DNA of 64,000 nucleotides from Laedolimicola ammoniilytica. Its GTDB lineage: Bacteria; Bacillota; Clostridia; Lachnospirales; Lachnospiraceae. A model generated the notes under the pieces. It ran no database searches, had not been told where the DNA came from, and saw nothing but the letters and a program-made list of their open reading frames with translations. Positions within the stretch are counted from its first letter, which is position 1, and every line of letters begins with the position of its first letter. Of the stretch, positions 8,380-17,209 are shown one piece after another. Where the stretch lies: contig NZ_JAOQKC010000006.1 in the NCBI RefSeq assembly GCF_025567165.1, positions 1 through 64,000 on the forward strand, written 5' to 3'. The position numbers and the translations under genes are program-made.

Positions 8380-8700
8380 TTACTCGCACTTGCAGCGGAA
8401 CGTAGCGCACTCCGTCTCCCCACACTCGCAGGCTGCTCCGCCCGCGATCCCGATGTGCTTCGCCGTGCATCTGCAATCTTCATTGAAGGTACAGTCACAG
8501 GCTCCGCAGGCCACCTCCGTATTTTTCGTGGGGATGTCCACCGCGCTCAGGGCCTGTCCCGCGTCCCGCTCCCGGAAGCTCCGGCAGCAGGTTTCCCGGG
8601 AATGCTTCGCATTTTGGCCGGATACCTCGATATTGTCCTTGCAGCAGCACCGCTCCTTATTGTAGAGACAGCTGCTCACCGTACAGTCCAGTTTTGTCAT
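8380..8700 (-). CDS. DUF1540-domain cysteine-rich protein (two domains)
   Basis: A 106-residue protein with 18 or so cysteines in two DUF1540-like units. The first begins LDCTVSSCLYNKERCCCKD and closes with ETCCRSF; the second begins VACGACDCTFNEDCRC and closes with ETECATFRC. DUF1540 proteins are small, probably metal-binding proteins of clostridia with unknown role. The start MTKLDC at 8700 is preferred because AGGAGG lies ten bases upstream; the in-frame ATG at 8709 is only one base from that site. The gene has no evident partner; the next gene upstream ends at 8765. Confidence 0.85.
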   Translation of the reverse strand: MTKLDCTVSSCLYNKERCCCKDNIEVSGQNAKHSRETCCRSFRERDAGQALSAVDIPTKNTEVACGACDCTFNEDCRCTAKHIGIAGGAACECGETECATFRCKCE

Positions 8701-8764
8701 CGCACACATACCTCCTGAAAGTTATCATAAAGCTTCTTCGCTAGTATGTGTGATTCACCTGATT

Positions 8765-11047
8765 CTATGCGTTCTTTGTGTTCTTTTTCCGTCTGAAAAT
8801 AAAAATGCAAAGGCCTGCCAAAGCCGTCAGGGAAACCAGCCGTCCCCCCTGGATATACCAGGGCTCCCGGTAAACAACCCGCACCGTTCCACTCGTCTGC
8901 TCCGGCAGGTACACCCGCAGCACGCCGCCGTCGCCCACGCCGGTCTGAAGGGCTGTTCCATCCGCAAGCTCCGCCTGATAATCCGGGTACCAGGTCAGGG
9001 ATACGTCCACAAAGCTCTCCCCGTCGCCCGCCTTCTCATAGGTAAAACCGGCCGTCGGCTTCTCCGTTCTCGTACAGTCGGAAAGGGTCACGCCCTCCGA
9101 AGCCACAAAGATATTCTCCCGGTTCCACATACGGAAGCTGTTGGAGTGCTCCACATCGATAAAATACATCACATCCACCTGGGCCTGCTCCCGCTGATAC
9201 TGATTCAGACAGGTATATCTGGGAAAGGCCTCCTCGTTATAGCGGTTGACATAAATCAGACTGCACGCCAGACCTAAGCTCCCGACGCCCAGATACAGAA
9301 GCTTCCGAATCTCCCGCCTCTCGCCCAGCCGCCAGACTGCCTCCGCCGTCACCGGACACAGCAAAGCCGTGGAGATGGCCAGGCAGCGCCAGGGCAGCTG
9401 CAGTGTGGTCACCGCCCTGCTGACAAGACCGATGCTCTGCACCTTATCCCAGGGGAAATAACTGGTGGAAGCGTAGATTCCAAGAAGTGCCAGCACAAGC
9501 GCCATCATGCAGGTACGAAGTGTCTTATCCTGCTTCCGCTTTTCCTCCTGCACCCACACATAGAGGAAGGCCGCCACGCCCAGAAGCAGCACCAGCCCCA
9601 CCGTACAGGGCATCTCCCCGCTATTTTCCAGGCCTGCGTACATCCGCTCGGTGGGATTCATCATCAGCACATCAAAAAGCTTCGGCAGCGTGGTCGTCCA
9701 CCAGCTCAAGGTACTCTCCACTGAAAATACATGGAACGGATACGCGCTGTGCTGCAGAATCGGCAGCATCAGCCCCAGATTCAAAAGCACCGTACTGCCC
9801 GCCGCTGCAAGAAGCGCCCGGAACCGTCCCTTTTCCCGGAGTCGTCCGATATACAGAAGGCCGAACAGACCGCCGAAGCAGACCGCCAGCTCTGTGGACA
9901 GAATGTGGCACTGCATCACACCGGTGAAGCCAAGGGCCGCCAGATACCACTTTTTCTCATTTCCCAGGAACAGCTCATACATCCCCCACATCACAAGAGG
10001 GAGGAAAATCATAGCCATGCCCTCGCCCAGGGCCGCCCGGGTGTACAGATCGATGAGTCGGTAGATGGACAGTGTGTAGAGAAAGGCCGCCAGAAGTCCC
10101 TTTTCCTTCGAACGGAATACACCTGAGAAGGAACGGTAGCTCACAAAGGCCGTCGCTCCGTGTACCAACAGCAGAAGCAGACGGTAACAGCCAATCAGCG
10201 ACATGCCGAGGCACCCGAAGATCGCCGGGATATACAGAAACAGTTCCGGATAGAAAATCGAGGATCCATAGCCATAGCCGTGTAGGAAGGTGCTGTGCAG
10301 CTTCACCGGGAACTGCCCACTCTTCATTGCCTCCTGAATGCCCTGAATCCGGTTGAACTGGTAATAAAGATCGTTTCCGTCCAGCACATAGGGGAAGCAG
10401 AGCGGCAGTGACGCCGCCAGCACCGCCACGCCCAGCACCAGAAGAGCCCGTTTTTCCGCCCGATCCGGCTCGCCCCATTTCATGCGTCCCAAAAGAATCA
10501 GCAGAGAGGCAAGAACGATCAGTCCCATCAAAATGAACGGATCCTGATACATCCGCCCGGTGCTGGTCAGATAGAGGCTGGTAATATTGAAGTCCCCCTC
10601 CCCATCGTACCACACCCGGAAGCTGATATCCTCCAGAGATTCTGTGACCTGAAAGGTAGTCTCCAGTAATTCGCCGTTCTTTCCGAGAGCACTTTCCGCC
10701 ACCAGCTGTCCCTCGGTGTTATCCTCATTCAAATGTCTGGGGCTGTAGATCTCCAGTCGGTTTCCGTCGCCCTCCGACCAGGCCACCGCCTGAATCCGAT
10801 AGGTACCCCGCTGAAGGGTTACACACTCCGCTGCAGCCACGGTTCCCTGAAAACCCGGTTCCGCCTTAAGCACCGGATCCTCGTCCTCCGTCAGCTGCAC
10901 GCTCTTTTCCGCCTCTGTGGGGATCTCCAGATCCGGCGCTGTGAATTCCCGTTCATAATAAGTCTGCATGGGCGCTGCGGCCACCAGCAGAAGCAATACG
11001 ACCGTGGCCAGCAGCTGTCCCCTGTATTTCATCCAAAAACCTTTCAT
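8765..11047 (-). CDS. Large GT-C-like membrane protein (PF10131-type), paralogue of 21188-23458
   Basis: A 760-residue polytopic membrane protein. Layout: an N-terminal helix (LLATVVLLLLVAAA), an extracytoplasmic beta-rich domain to about 165, about ten more membrane helices, an extracytoplasmic C-terminal domain (about 620-730), and a final helix followed by FRRKKNTKNA. The motif GNDLYYQFNR just after the third helix and YRLIDLYTRAALGE resemble the '6-pyruvoyl-tetrahydropterin synthase related' membrane family and YfhO-like proteins, which are thought to be GT-C-type glycosyltransferases using lipid-linked sugars. The start follows GGGAG. It is the last gene of the purL-linked run, 15 bases after its neighbour. 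A close paralogue lies on the other strand. Enzyme activity is inferred only. Confidence 0.75.
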   Translation of the reverse strand: MKGFWMKYRGQLLATVVLLLLVAAAPMQTYYEREFTAPDLEIPTEAEKSVQLTEDEDPVLKAEPGFQGTVAAAECVTLQRGTYRIQAVAWSEGDGNRLEIYSPRHLNEDNTEGQLVAESALGKNGELLETTFQVTESLEDISFRVWYDGEGDFNITSLYLTSTGRMYQDPFILMGLIVLASLLILLGRMKWGEPDRAEKRALLVLGVAVLAASLPLCFPYVLDGNDLYYQFNRIQGIQEAMKSGQFPVKLHSTFLHGYGYGSSIFYPELFLYIPAIFGCLGMSLIGCYRLLLLLVHGATAFVSYRSFSGVFRSKEKGLLAAFLYTLSIYRLIDLYTRAALGEGMAMIFLPLVMWGMYELFLGNEKKWYLAALGFTGVMQCHILSTELAVCFGGLFGLLYIGRLREKGRFRALLAAAGSTVLLNLGLMLPILQHSAYPFHVFSVESTLSWWTTTLPKLFDVLMMNPTERMYAGLENSGEMPCTVGLVLLLGVAAFLYVWVQEEKRKQDKTLRTCMMALVLALLGIYASTSYFPWDKVQSIGLVSRAVTTLQLPWRCLAISTALLCPVTAEAVWRLGERREIRKLLYLGVGSLGLACSLIYVNRYNEEAFPRYTCLNQYQREQAQVDVMYFIDVEHSNSFRMWNRENIFVASEGVTLSDCTRTEKPTAGFTYEKAGDGESFVDVSLTWYPDYQAELADGTALQTGVGDGGVLRVYLPEQTSGTVRVVYREPWYIQGGRLVSLTALAGLCIFIFRRKKNTKNA

Positions 11048-11062
11048 CCTCTTTCTCCCGTC

Positions 11063-12631
11063 TTACCCTTTTGTCCGGTCCGGCACTTTGCCATGTTTTC
11101 GAAGCCAGCTGTTTACCCGGTCAGACAGCTCCGACAGTCCCGCGGCCGCCATGGGCAGCATCATCACAAAATAGGGCAGGATATACCGCCCCTTGGCCTC
11201 CCAGAGCATGTGGAACAGAAAGCCGCCGAAGATGACGGTTATCAGCACCAATACAGACAGATCCTTCTTCCGCCAAAAGCCGTACAGCAGCCACAGAAAT
11301 ACGCCGCCGTAAATCAGGCTCTGATACTGATTCATAAACCATTCAAAAACGGTGTGCAGTGTTCCGTTAAAAATGCTGTCCGCCACCGCCCCTCTGGGGT
11401 CATCCCCACCGATGTGGGTCATAGCGTAACATTCATAAGTGGGATCGTTCCACTCACTGGCAAATTTCCCCACAAAAAAGCGGAGCGCGTACTTGGGATG
11501 ATGCACAAATTCTGAGGCCGAAGTCCGGATGTCCTGCTTCGCCATGGCCTCCGAGGCCGCATAGTCAAAATCCGATACACCCCAGTAATTATGTAAGATA
11601 TAACCGTTGGACCAGCCGGGCGCTCCCTCGCCCTGCTGCATACCCATGGCCACATAGAGCAGCATGGGCGCTCCCCGGTTCAACTCTATGCCGGAGCGGG
11701 CTTCGTAACTGCTGCGCAGGGCTGTCCGGGCTCCCCCGAAGGTCAGCACCAGAAGCAGCGCGGCCACCAGCGGCCGGATATTCCGCTCTCCCAGAGCCGT
11801 CGTCACCAGAATCAGCACAAAGGCCAGCAGGAGAATGAGGCAGTTATTGCGGACCAGGCAGGCCAGGGCGCAGGTGACGCAGGCAAAGGCCAGCCACAGC
11901 AGTCTCTTTTGTCCCACCCCCTGCTTCCGGTATTCCAGAAAGCCCAGAATCGCCAGTGCGGAAAAGGTGATGGACGGAATCTCACCGTACACAAACACCA
12001 CATAGAACAGCAGCGGGAAGCAGGCAGCCGCCAGCAGCAGGTAATATATCCAGGCCTGCTTCCGATTCGTCAGCACCCGGGTAATCCGATACCCCGCGTA
12101 CAGGGTCACCGCCGCACCCACACAGTTCAGATATTCAAAGGCCACATAATTGCCATTGCCAAACAGAGCGAAGGTCAGCTCGATGAGCGCGGTCAGTCCC
12201 AGCTGATGGGGATGAATAAACAGATATTTCTCATAGGAATCGATGGTGAGCATCTCATAATTGCCCTCCCGGAACTGGGCCGCCGCCGTGCAGACTGAAT
12301 TCTGATCACCCAGGGGCAGGCACTTGGCCGCGCCCACCCACCAGATACCGAAAACCAGGGCGTACAGGCACACAGCGCCTGCCAGAATACGGATGCGGCG
12401 CTCCTGCCCCTCTTCCTTTTTCAGCATCCAGCCGGAAAAACGGTACATCAGAAAGGTCAGTAATCCACAGATCAGCAGAACCAGTGGAAAGATATCCCCC
12501 TTTGTGTGGGGGATTTCCTCATAGGTCAGCGCAAAATACGAGGTCAGAAACAGGCTGAAGCCTGTCAGAACTCCGAACAGAATCAGTCCCAGAACCGATA
12601 CGGTCCTGTCAGCCAGCTTTAACAGCTTCAT
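11063..12631 (-). CDS. GT-C-like polytopic membrane protein, module copy A
   Basis: A 522-residue protein with about 11-12 predicted membrane helices, homologous to the two upstream genes. Shared landmarks are an acidic first outer loop (LGDQNSVCTAA), YRITRVLTNRK, RNNCLILLL, the block PMLLYVAMGMQQGEGAPGW, SEWNDPTY, and WEAKGRYILPYF near the C-terminus. The topology and the early outer-loop acidic residue suggest a GT-C-type (PMT/ArnT-like) glycosyltransferase of the cell surface, but no specific family member is recognised. The start at 12631 has GGAGG seven bases upstream and overlaps the end of the next gene by 23 bases, a sign of coupled translation. Confidence 0.7.
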   Translation of the reverse strand: MKLLKLADRTVSVLGLILFGVLTGFSLFLTSYFALTYEEIPHTKGDIFPLVLLICGLLTFLMYRFSGWMLKKEEGQERRIRILAGAVCLYALVFGIWWVGAAKCLPLGDQNSVCTAAAQFREGNYEMLTIDSYEKYLFIHPHQLGLTALIELTFALFGNGNYVAFEYLNCVGAAVTLYAGYRITRVLTNRKQAWIYYLLLAAACFPLLFYVVFVYGEIPSITFSALAILGFLEYRKQGVGQKRLLWLAFACVTCALACLVRNNCLILLLAFVLILVTTALGERNIRPLVAALLLVLTFGGARTALRSSYEARSGIELNRGAPMLLYVAMGMQQGEGAPGWSNGYILHNYWGVSDFDYAASEAMAKQDIRTSASEFVHHPKYALRFFVGKFASEWNDPTYECYAMTHIGGDDPRGAVADSIFNGTLHTVFEWFMNQYQSLIYGGVFLWLLYGFWRKKDLSVLVLITVIFGGFLFHMLWEAKGRYILPYFVMMLPMAAAGLSELSDRVNSWLRKHGKVPDRTKG

Positions 12632-14162
12632 CCTTCGTCCTCCATCTTCCCACCGCGTCGCCCAGCTCCGAAAGCCCCGCCGCGGCCATGGGAATCATGA
12701 TAATAAAATAGGGAAGCACATAGCGGGATTTCGCCTCCCAGAGCTCATGGAACAACACGCCTCCCAGTACGCCGATCAGGAGAATGTACCATTCCACCGA
12801 CCGCTTTTCCTTCCGCCGATACAAAAGCAGAAAGAGGATGCTGCCGTAGATCAGCAGCTGGTAGGGATCCATGAAATGCTCCAGCAGCTTCTTGATGTTT
12901 CCGTCATACATACTGATACCCAGGGCATTTCGTTCCAGATCCGTAGCGTGAGTCATAATAAAACAGCCATACGTCGGATCATTCCACTGACTGGTGAATT
13001 TCCGGAAATAGAAATCCACCGCGTAGAGCGGATCCTTCAGAAATCCCTTGGCACGCGCCTTAATTTCTGCAATTCCAAGCACTTTTGCCGTCGGGCCGTG
13101 ATACAGGCACACATCCTGATATGTATACATGGAATATCCATTATACCAGCCTGCCTCTTTATCCCCCTCCTGCATACCCATGGCAATCCAGAGAACCGAT
13201 GGCATGCCATCATTTAATTCCATCCCTGATTTTTCTTCATAATACCGATATAATGTCTCGCGGCTTCCCAGAATCCCAGCGCCCATAAGCAAAATACAAA
13301 GCAGATAAATCCATTTCTTTTCTGAAATTGCTTTTACCACAAGTACGCAGCAGACCGCAATCAAAATAATCAGACTATTGCTGCGCAGCAGCACCGCCAG
13401 ACTGGCCGCAAGAATCATTCCCAGAATATAACGTTTTTTCCCTGTTTTCAATAAAGACAGGGTCTGCCATATCAATACTACCGACATAAAAATGGCAACC
13501 ACATCACTGTATACATAAGCGCTGAAAATTAGAAACGGAAAGCAAACCGCTGCCAACAGCAAATAGCTTACTTCTACTTTTCTTCTGTCAAAAAGCAATG
13601 CTGTAATCCGATACCCTGCATAAACTGTACCGGTAATTTCCAGAACATTTAGTAACTGAAACGCCGTATAATTATTAACCCCGAACAGATAAAACACCAG
13701 TTCTTCGAAGGCTGCCAGACTAATTTGAAACGGATAATAATACAGATATTTACTGTATCCCAGTCGTCCATAATCCCCTTCCAGGAACCGTTCCGCACTG
13801 CTTGTCACCATGGCCTGATCGGACACCGGCGTGCTCACAGCCAGCAATACCCATGCCGTTCCAAAAGCTATACACCACAGAAGAACGCACGCCAGTATAA
13901 ACTGCACCTGTTTTTTCCCACGTTGTCCATCCTCCGATACCCTGTCTGCAATCGCATAAATGATGCCGCCAATCAGCAGCGCCGCCAACAGTGTCAGCGG
14001 AAAGCATGCTATTTTCACATACGGAATTTCTCCATTATAATCGGCCGCAAAATACCTGGTAAAGATCAGGCCCGTCCCCGTAAGCAACACAAAAATCACC
14101 GTGCTCAGGAACCAGACCACCTTACAGGACAGGGTCTCCAGTGTCCAATGTATCTTTTTCAT
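12609..14162 (-). CDS. GT-C-like polytopic membrane protein, module copy B
   Basis: A 517-residue paralogue of the genes on both sides, with the same helix pattern and landmarks: VSDQAMVTSS in the first outer loop, YRITALLFDRRK, LRSNSLIILI, PSVLWIAMGMQEGD, SQWNDPTY and WEAKSRYVLPYF. The local base composition is more AT-rich in the middle (about 13200-13750) than in the flanking copies. The start at 14162 follows GAGGAA, and the stop of the upstream gene is only two bases before it. Probably a membrane glycosyltransferase for a surface polymer (inference). Confidence 0.7.
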   Translation of the reverse strand: MKKIHWTLETLSCKVVWFLSTVIFVLLTGTGLIFTRYFAADYNGEIPYVKIACFPLTLLAALLIGGIIYAIADRVSEDGQRGKKQVQFILACVLLWCIAFGTAWVLLAVSTPVSDQAMVTSSAERFLEGDYGRLGYSKYLYYYPFQISLAAFEELVFYLFGVNNYTAFQLLNVLEITGTVYAGYRITALLFDRRKVEVSYLLLAAVCFPFLIFSAYVYSDVVAIFMSVVLIWQTLSLLKTGKKRYILGMILAASLAVLLRSNSLIILIAVCCVLVVKAISEKKWIYLLCILLMGAGILGSRETLYRYYEEKSGMELNDGMPSVLWIAMGMQEGDKEAGWYNGYSMYTYQDVCLYHGPTAKVLGIAEIKARAKGFLKDPLYAVDFYFRKFTSQWNDPTYGCFIMTHATDLERNALGISMYDGNIKKLLEHFMDPYQLLIYGSILFLLLYRRKEKRSVEWYILLIGVLGGVLFHELWEAKSRYVLPYFIIMIPMAAAGLSELGDAVGRWRTKDEAVKAG

Positions 14163-14163
14163 G

Positions 14164-17100
14164 TCATTCCTCTTTTTTCACTCTTTTTTCTGCTTTATCG
14201 CAGATGGCTGCCAGTCCTTCTGCTGCTGCCGGGAGCAGGAGCACAAAGTAGAACAGGCCGTAGCGTCCCTTGACCTCCCAGGCCAGATGGAACAGGAAAC
14301 CGCCCAGCAGAATCAGCATGGGAAGGCTCTGCTCGATACTCTTTTGCCGTCGGAACCAGAGGATGGCAAAGCCTGCCGCCCCCAGGAAAATCAGCGACTG
14401 AAAGCCGTTCATAAAGAAGGCCAGCGCCGGTGTCTCCTGACTGCCGGAAGTCACCTGACAGCCGTAGCTGGGATCGTTCCACTGACTGACAAACTTCCGC
14501 ACAAAGAAAACTGCGGCTGCCTTCGGATTCTCCCTGAAGCCCTCCAGGGATACAGATATGGCTGTCTTTGCCAGTTCGTCCGCCTTTTCCGCATCGTAAC
14601 CTGCCTCGTCCTTATAGACCTGATCCGGAAATTCGTTCCACCAGCCGGAGCTCATGCCGTCGCCCTGCAGACCCATGGCCACCCAGAGAGATTTCGGCAT
14701 CCCCTCCGAGAGGGGCCAGCCGCTGCGTGCCTCGTAGAGCTTCGTCATGGCAGGTTGGGCCAGCAGGATGACTGCCGCCAGCGGAACCAGCCACAGGGCC
14801 AGCCGCCGCTTCCGCTCCCCGATGGCTTTCACCAGCATCACGATGCCGATGGCCACCACCGCAATCAACGCGTTATTTTTCATATAAACCGCGCACACCA
14901 GCGCCAAGGTCATGCATACAAACTGCCACAGCTTCTTCTCCTGCAGCCACGTAAGGAACATCCAGAGGGCCAGCGATACTGCCGCAATGGCCAGCACCTC
15001 GCCGTAAATCACGTTGGTATAGATGAGCACCGGGATGCAGTCTGCCGCCAGCAGCAGGTAGTTCACCTTCGCCCGGTCATTTTCATACAGAAGGCCGGTG
15101 ATCCGATAGCCGCAGAATACCAGCAGCAGGACGCCCAGTGTATTCAGGGTCCGGAAAGCCAGGAAATTCTCATAGCCGAATATCCGGTAAACCAGCTCCA
15201 GAAGCAAAGCCTGGCCTGCCTGATGGGGATAGGTATAGAGATAATCCATGGCGCTCTCCCCCACGTCTCCGGTGGCAAAACCGCCCGCGATGGCGTGAAT
15301 ATACAGGGGATCCGCCCGGAGGGCGCTCTTCGCCAGCAGATTCCAGGCTGTACAGAACACCGCGCAGTGTATCAGTACCGCCAGAAGGAGCAGATTCAGG
15401 TTCCGCTTCCGGTTCTCTTCTTTTTTCAGAAGCTGCTTTCCTGCGAAATACAGAACCGCCAGACCCGCCGCCACAAAAAGCAGAATCAGAGGCGCCGGAT
15501 CCATTTTCTGAAGGGGTACCTCCAGATCGTTGCTCTCATAGACAGTCGTAAAGACCAGGCTGTACAGGAACAGAAATGCGCTGGGAACGCCGGCCAGCAA
15601 AAGAATCGCCTTGCCGCCGAAGCCCTCCAGATGACTGGTCAGTCCTTTTACCCGCTCCTGCGTCCGTCCCTTTTTCCACCACTGGGACAGCTTCTGAATG
15701 AACAGATCCCAACCGCAGCAGGCGCAGGGAAGCATCATCATAAAATATGGGAATACATACCGGGATTTTGCCTCCCAGAAAATGTAAAAAATGAAACCGC
15801 CGATAGCCACGATGATCAGGCCCAGCTTCTCCACCGGAATCTTCTTTCGAATCATCAACAGTAGGAACAGCAGCGCGCCCCAGTAAATCAGGGACTGGTA
15901 GATGTCCATCACCCGCACGAAGGGCTTCCACAGGTCGCCCTTGTACAGCCGATCCATGAAAGCGCTCCGCTCGGACCAGCGGTGGTTGGTCTCCACCTGG
16001 CAGGCATAGGTCGGCTCACTCCACTGGCTGACAATCTTGCGCTTATAGAAATCCAGCATATAGGCGGGATCCCCCTTGAACCGTTCCATGGACTCCGCGA
16101 TGACCTCTTTCGCCATCTCAGTGGCCACCTCCTGATCCCGGCCCGCTTCATCTACGAACAGATCCCAGGCCAGACCGTTGTACCACCCCGCCTCCTTACC
16201 GTCCTCGCCCTCCTGGGTCGCCATGGCCACCCAGAGAATGGAAGGCATGGGATGGCGGAGATCTACGCCCAGACGGTTCTCATACACCTTAATCAGGCCC
16301 ATATGACCCACGAAATAGACTGCGATACAGCAGAACAGCGCCAGCACGTGGCGGATCTTCTTATCACCGATGGCTTTGACCACCAGCACGCAGGCCATGG
16401 CCGCCAGCACGATATAGCAGTTGCTCCGGATCAGGCAGGCTGCCGCGATGGCCAGGGCCATGTACAGGATATCCCGTTTTCTCTGCTTCCGGAGATACAG
16501 GAGCATCGTATAGATGGACAGCATGGAAAATAAAATCGAGAGTACCTCGCCGTAGATAAAGGGTACATAAATGATCAAAGGCCAGCAGCCCAGTATCAGG
16601 AGTAGGAAATAAACGCCGGTCTCTTCCCGTCCGGAGATCTCCCTGGTCAGCTTGTACCCAGTCAGTACCAGACAGGACGCCGCCACCGCGTTCAGCGCCT
16701 GGAACATCCGGTAATTCTCCCAGCCCGCGATACGGTAAAGCGTCTCCAAAACCGAGATGATGCCCAACTGCTGGGTGTAAGAGGTGATGTAGTCGATGTC
16801 GTGGGCGCTGATATCATTGATGCCGTTGGCGAACTGATTGCCGAAGAAGGAAATCATCTCCCCGTCCCACATCATATGATAATGGCATAAAAAGGCCCAG
16901 ATAAAACCGAAGATTCCCACATAGGCACAGGAAAAGACCAGTAAAATCCGGGTATTGCGCTTTCTGTGCGCCTCGTCTTTCAGGATGATTTTCGCTGCAT
17001 AAAACAGCAGAAAAATGACGACCGCCATAGACAGCAATGACAGAACAACCGGATCCTTTACAAGCTCCAGTTCCTCTGTCCTGTTGGCGGTAAACTCTTC

Positions 17101-17199
17101 TGTGTAAAATAAGCTGTAAAGGGACAGGAATCCCAAAATGAGGATTCCTATCCCTGCTGCCACGCGGCTGCAAAAATATTCAAACTTTTTTGTATCCAT
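14164..17199 (-). CDS. Double-length GT-C-like membrane protein (two fused modules)
   Basis: A 1011-residue protein with two complete copies of the module found singly in the two downstream genes. Module 1 (about 1-515) has WDGEMISFFGNQF, YKLTREISGRE, PSILWVAMATQEGE, SQWSEPTY and WEAKSRYVFPYF. Module 2 (about 525-1011) has ADPLYIHAIAGGF, YRITGLLYENDR, PKSLWVAMGLQGDG, SQWNDPSY and WEVKGRYGLFYF. The join is a short hydrophilic linker (WWKKGRTQERVKG). No stop or frameshift is visible in the linker. The gene starts ten bases after purL, with AAAGGA as binding site. This looks like an in-frame fusion after tandem duplication. Function as a GT-C glycosyltransferase is inferred. Confidence 0.75.
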   Translation of the reverse strand: MDTKKFEYFCSRVAAGIGILILGFLSLYSLFYTEEFTANRTEELELVKDPVVLSLLSMAVVIFLLFYAAKIILKDEAHRKRNTRILLVFSCAYVGIFGFIWAFLCHYHMMWDGEMISFFGNQFANGINDISAHDIDYITSYTQQLGIISVLETLYRIAGWENYRMFQALNAVAASCLVLTGYKLTREISGREETGVYFLLLILGCWPLIIYVPFIYGEVLSILFSMLSIYTMLLYLRKQRKRDILYMALAIAAACLIRSNCYIVLAAMACVLVVKAIGDKKIRHVLALFCCIAVYFVGHMGLIKVYENRLGVDLRHPMPSILWVAMATQEGEDGKEAGWYNGLAWDLFVDEAGRDQEVATEMAKEVIAESMERFKGDPAYMLDFYKRKIVSQWSEPTYACQVETNHRWSERSAFMDRLYKGDLWKPFVRVMDIYQSLIYWGALLFLLLMIRKKIPVEKLGLIIVAIGGFIFYIFWEAKSRYVFPYFMMMLPCACCGWDLFIQKLSQWWKKGRTQERVKGLTSHLEGFGGKAILLLAGVPSAFLFLYSLVFTTVYESNDLEVPLQKMDPAPLILLFVAAGLAVLYFAGKQLLKKEENRKRNLNLLLLAVLIHCAVFCTAWNLLAKSALRADPLYIHAIAGGFATGDVGESAMDYLYTYPHQAGQALLLELVYRIFGYENFLAFRTLNTLGVLLLVFCGYRITGLLYENDRAKVNYLLLAADCIPVLIYTNVIYGEVLAIAAVSLALWMFLTWLQEKKLWQFVCMTLALVCAVYMKNNALIAVVAIGIVMLVKAIGERKRRLALWLVPLAAVILLAQPAMTKLYEARSGWPLSEGMPKSLWVAMGLQGDGMSSGWWNEFPDQVYKDEAGYDAEKADELAKTAISVSLEGFRENPKAAAVFFVRKFVSQWNDPSYGCQVTSGSQETPALAFFMNGFQSLIFLGAAGFAILWFRRQKSIEQSLPMLILLGGFLFHLAWEVKGRYGLFYFVLLLPAAAEGLAAICDKAEKRVKKEE

Positions 17200-17209
17200 A
17201 AATTATCCT

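Noticed and set aside
8161..8718. 185-aa plus-strand frame across the palindrome and DUF1540 gene
   Set aside because: Begins inside the palindrome, has no binding site, and overlaps the cysteine-rich minus-strand gene.
14101..15864. 587-aa open frame on the plus strand opposite the membrane protein genes
   Set aside because: Gln/His/Arg-rich translation typical of an antisense shadow, no ribosome binding site, and the minus-strand frame is a convincing polytopic protein family.
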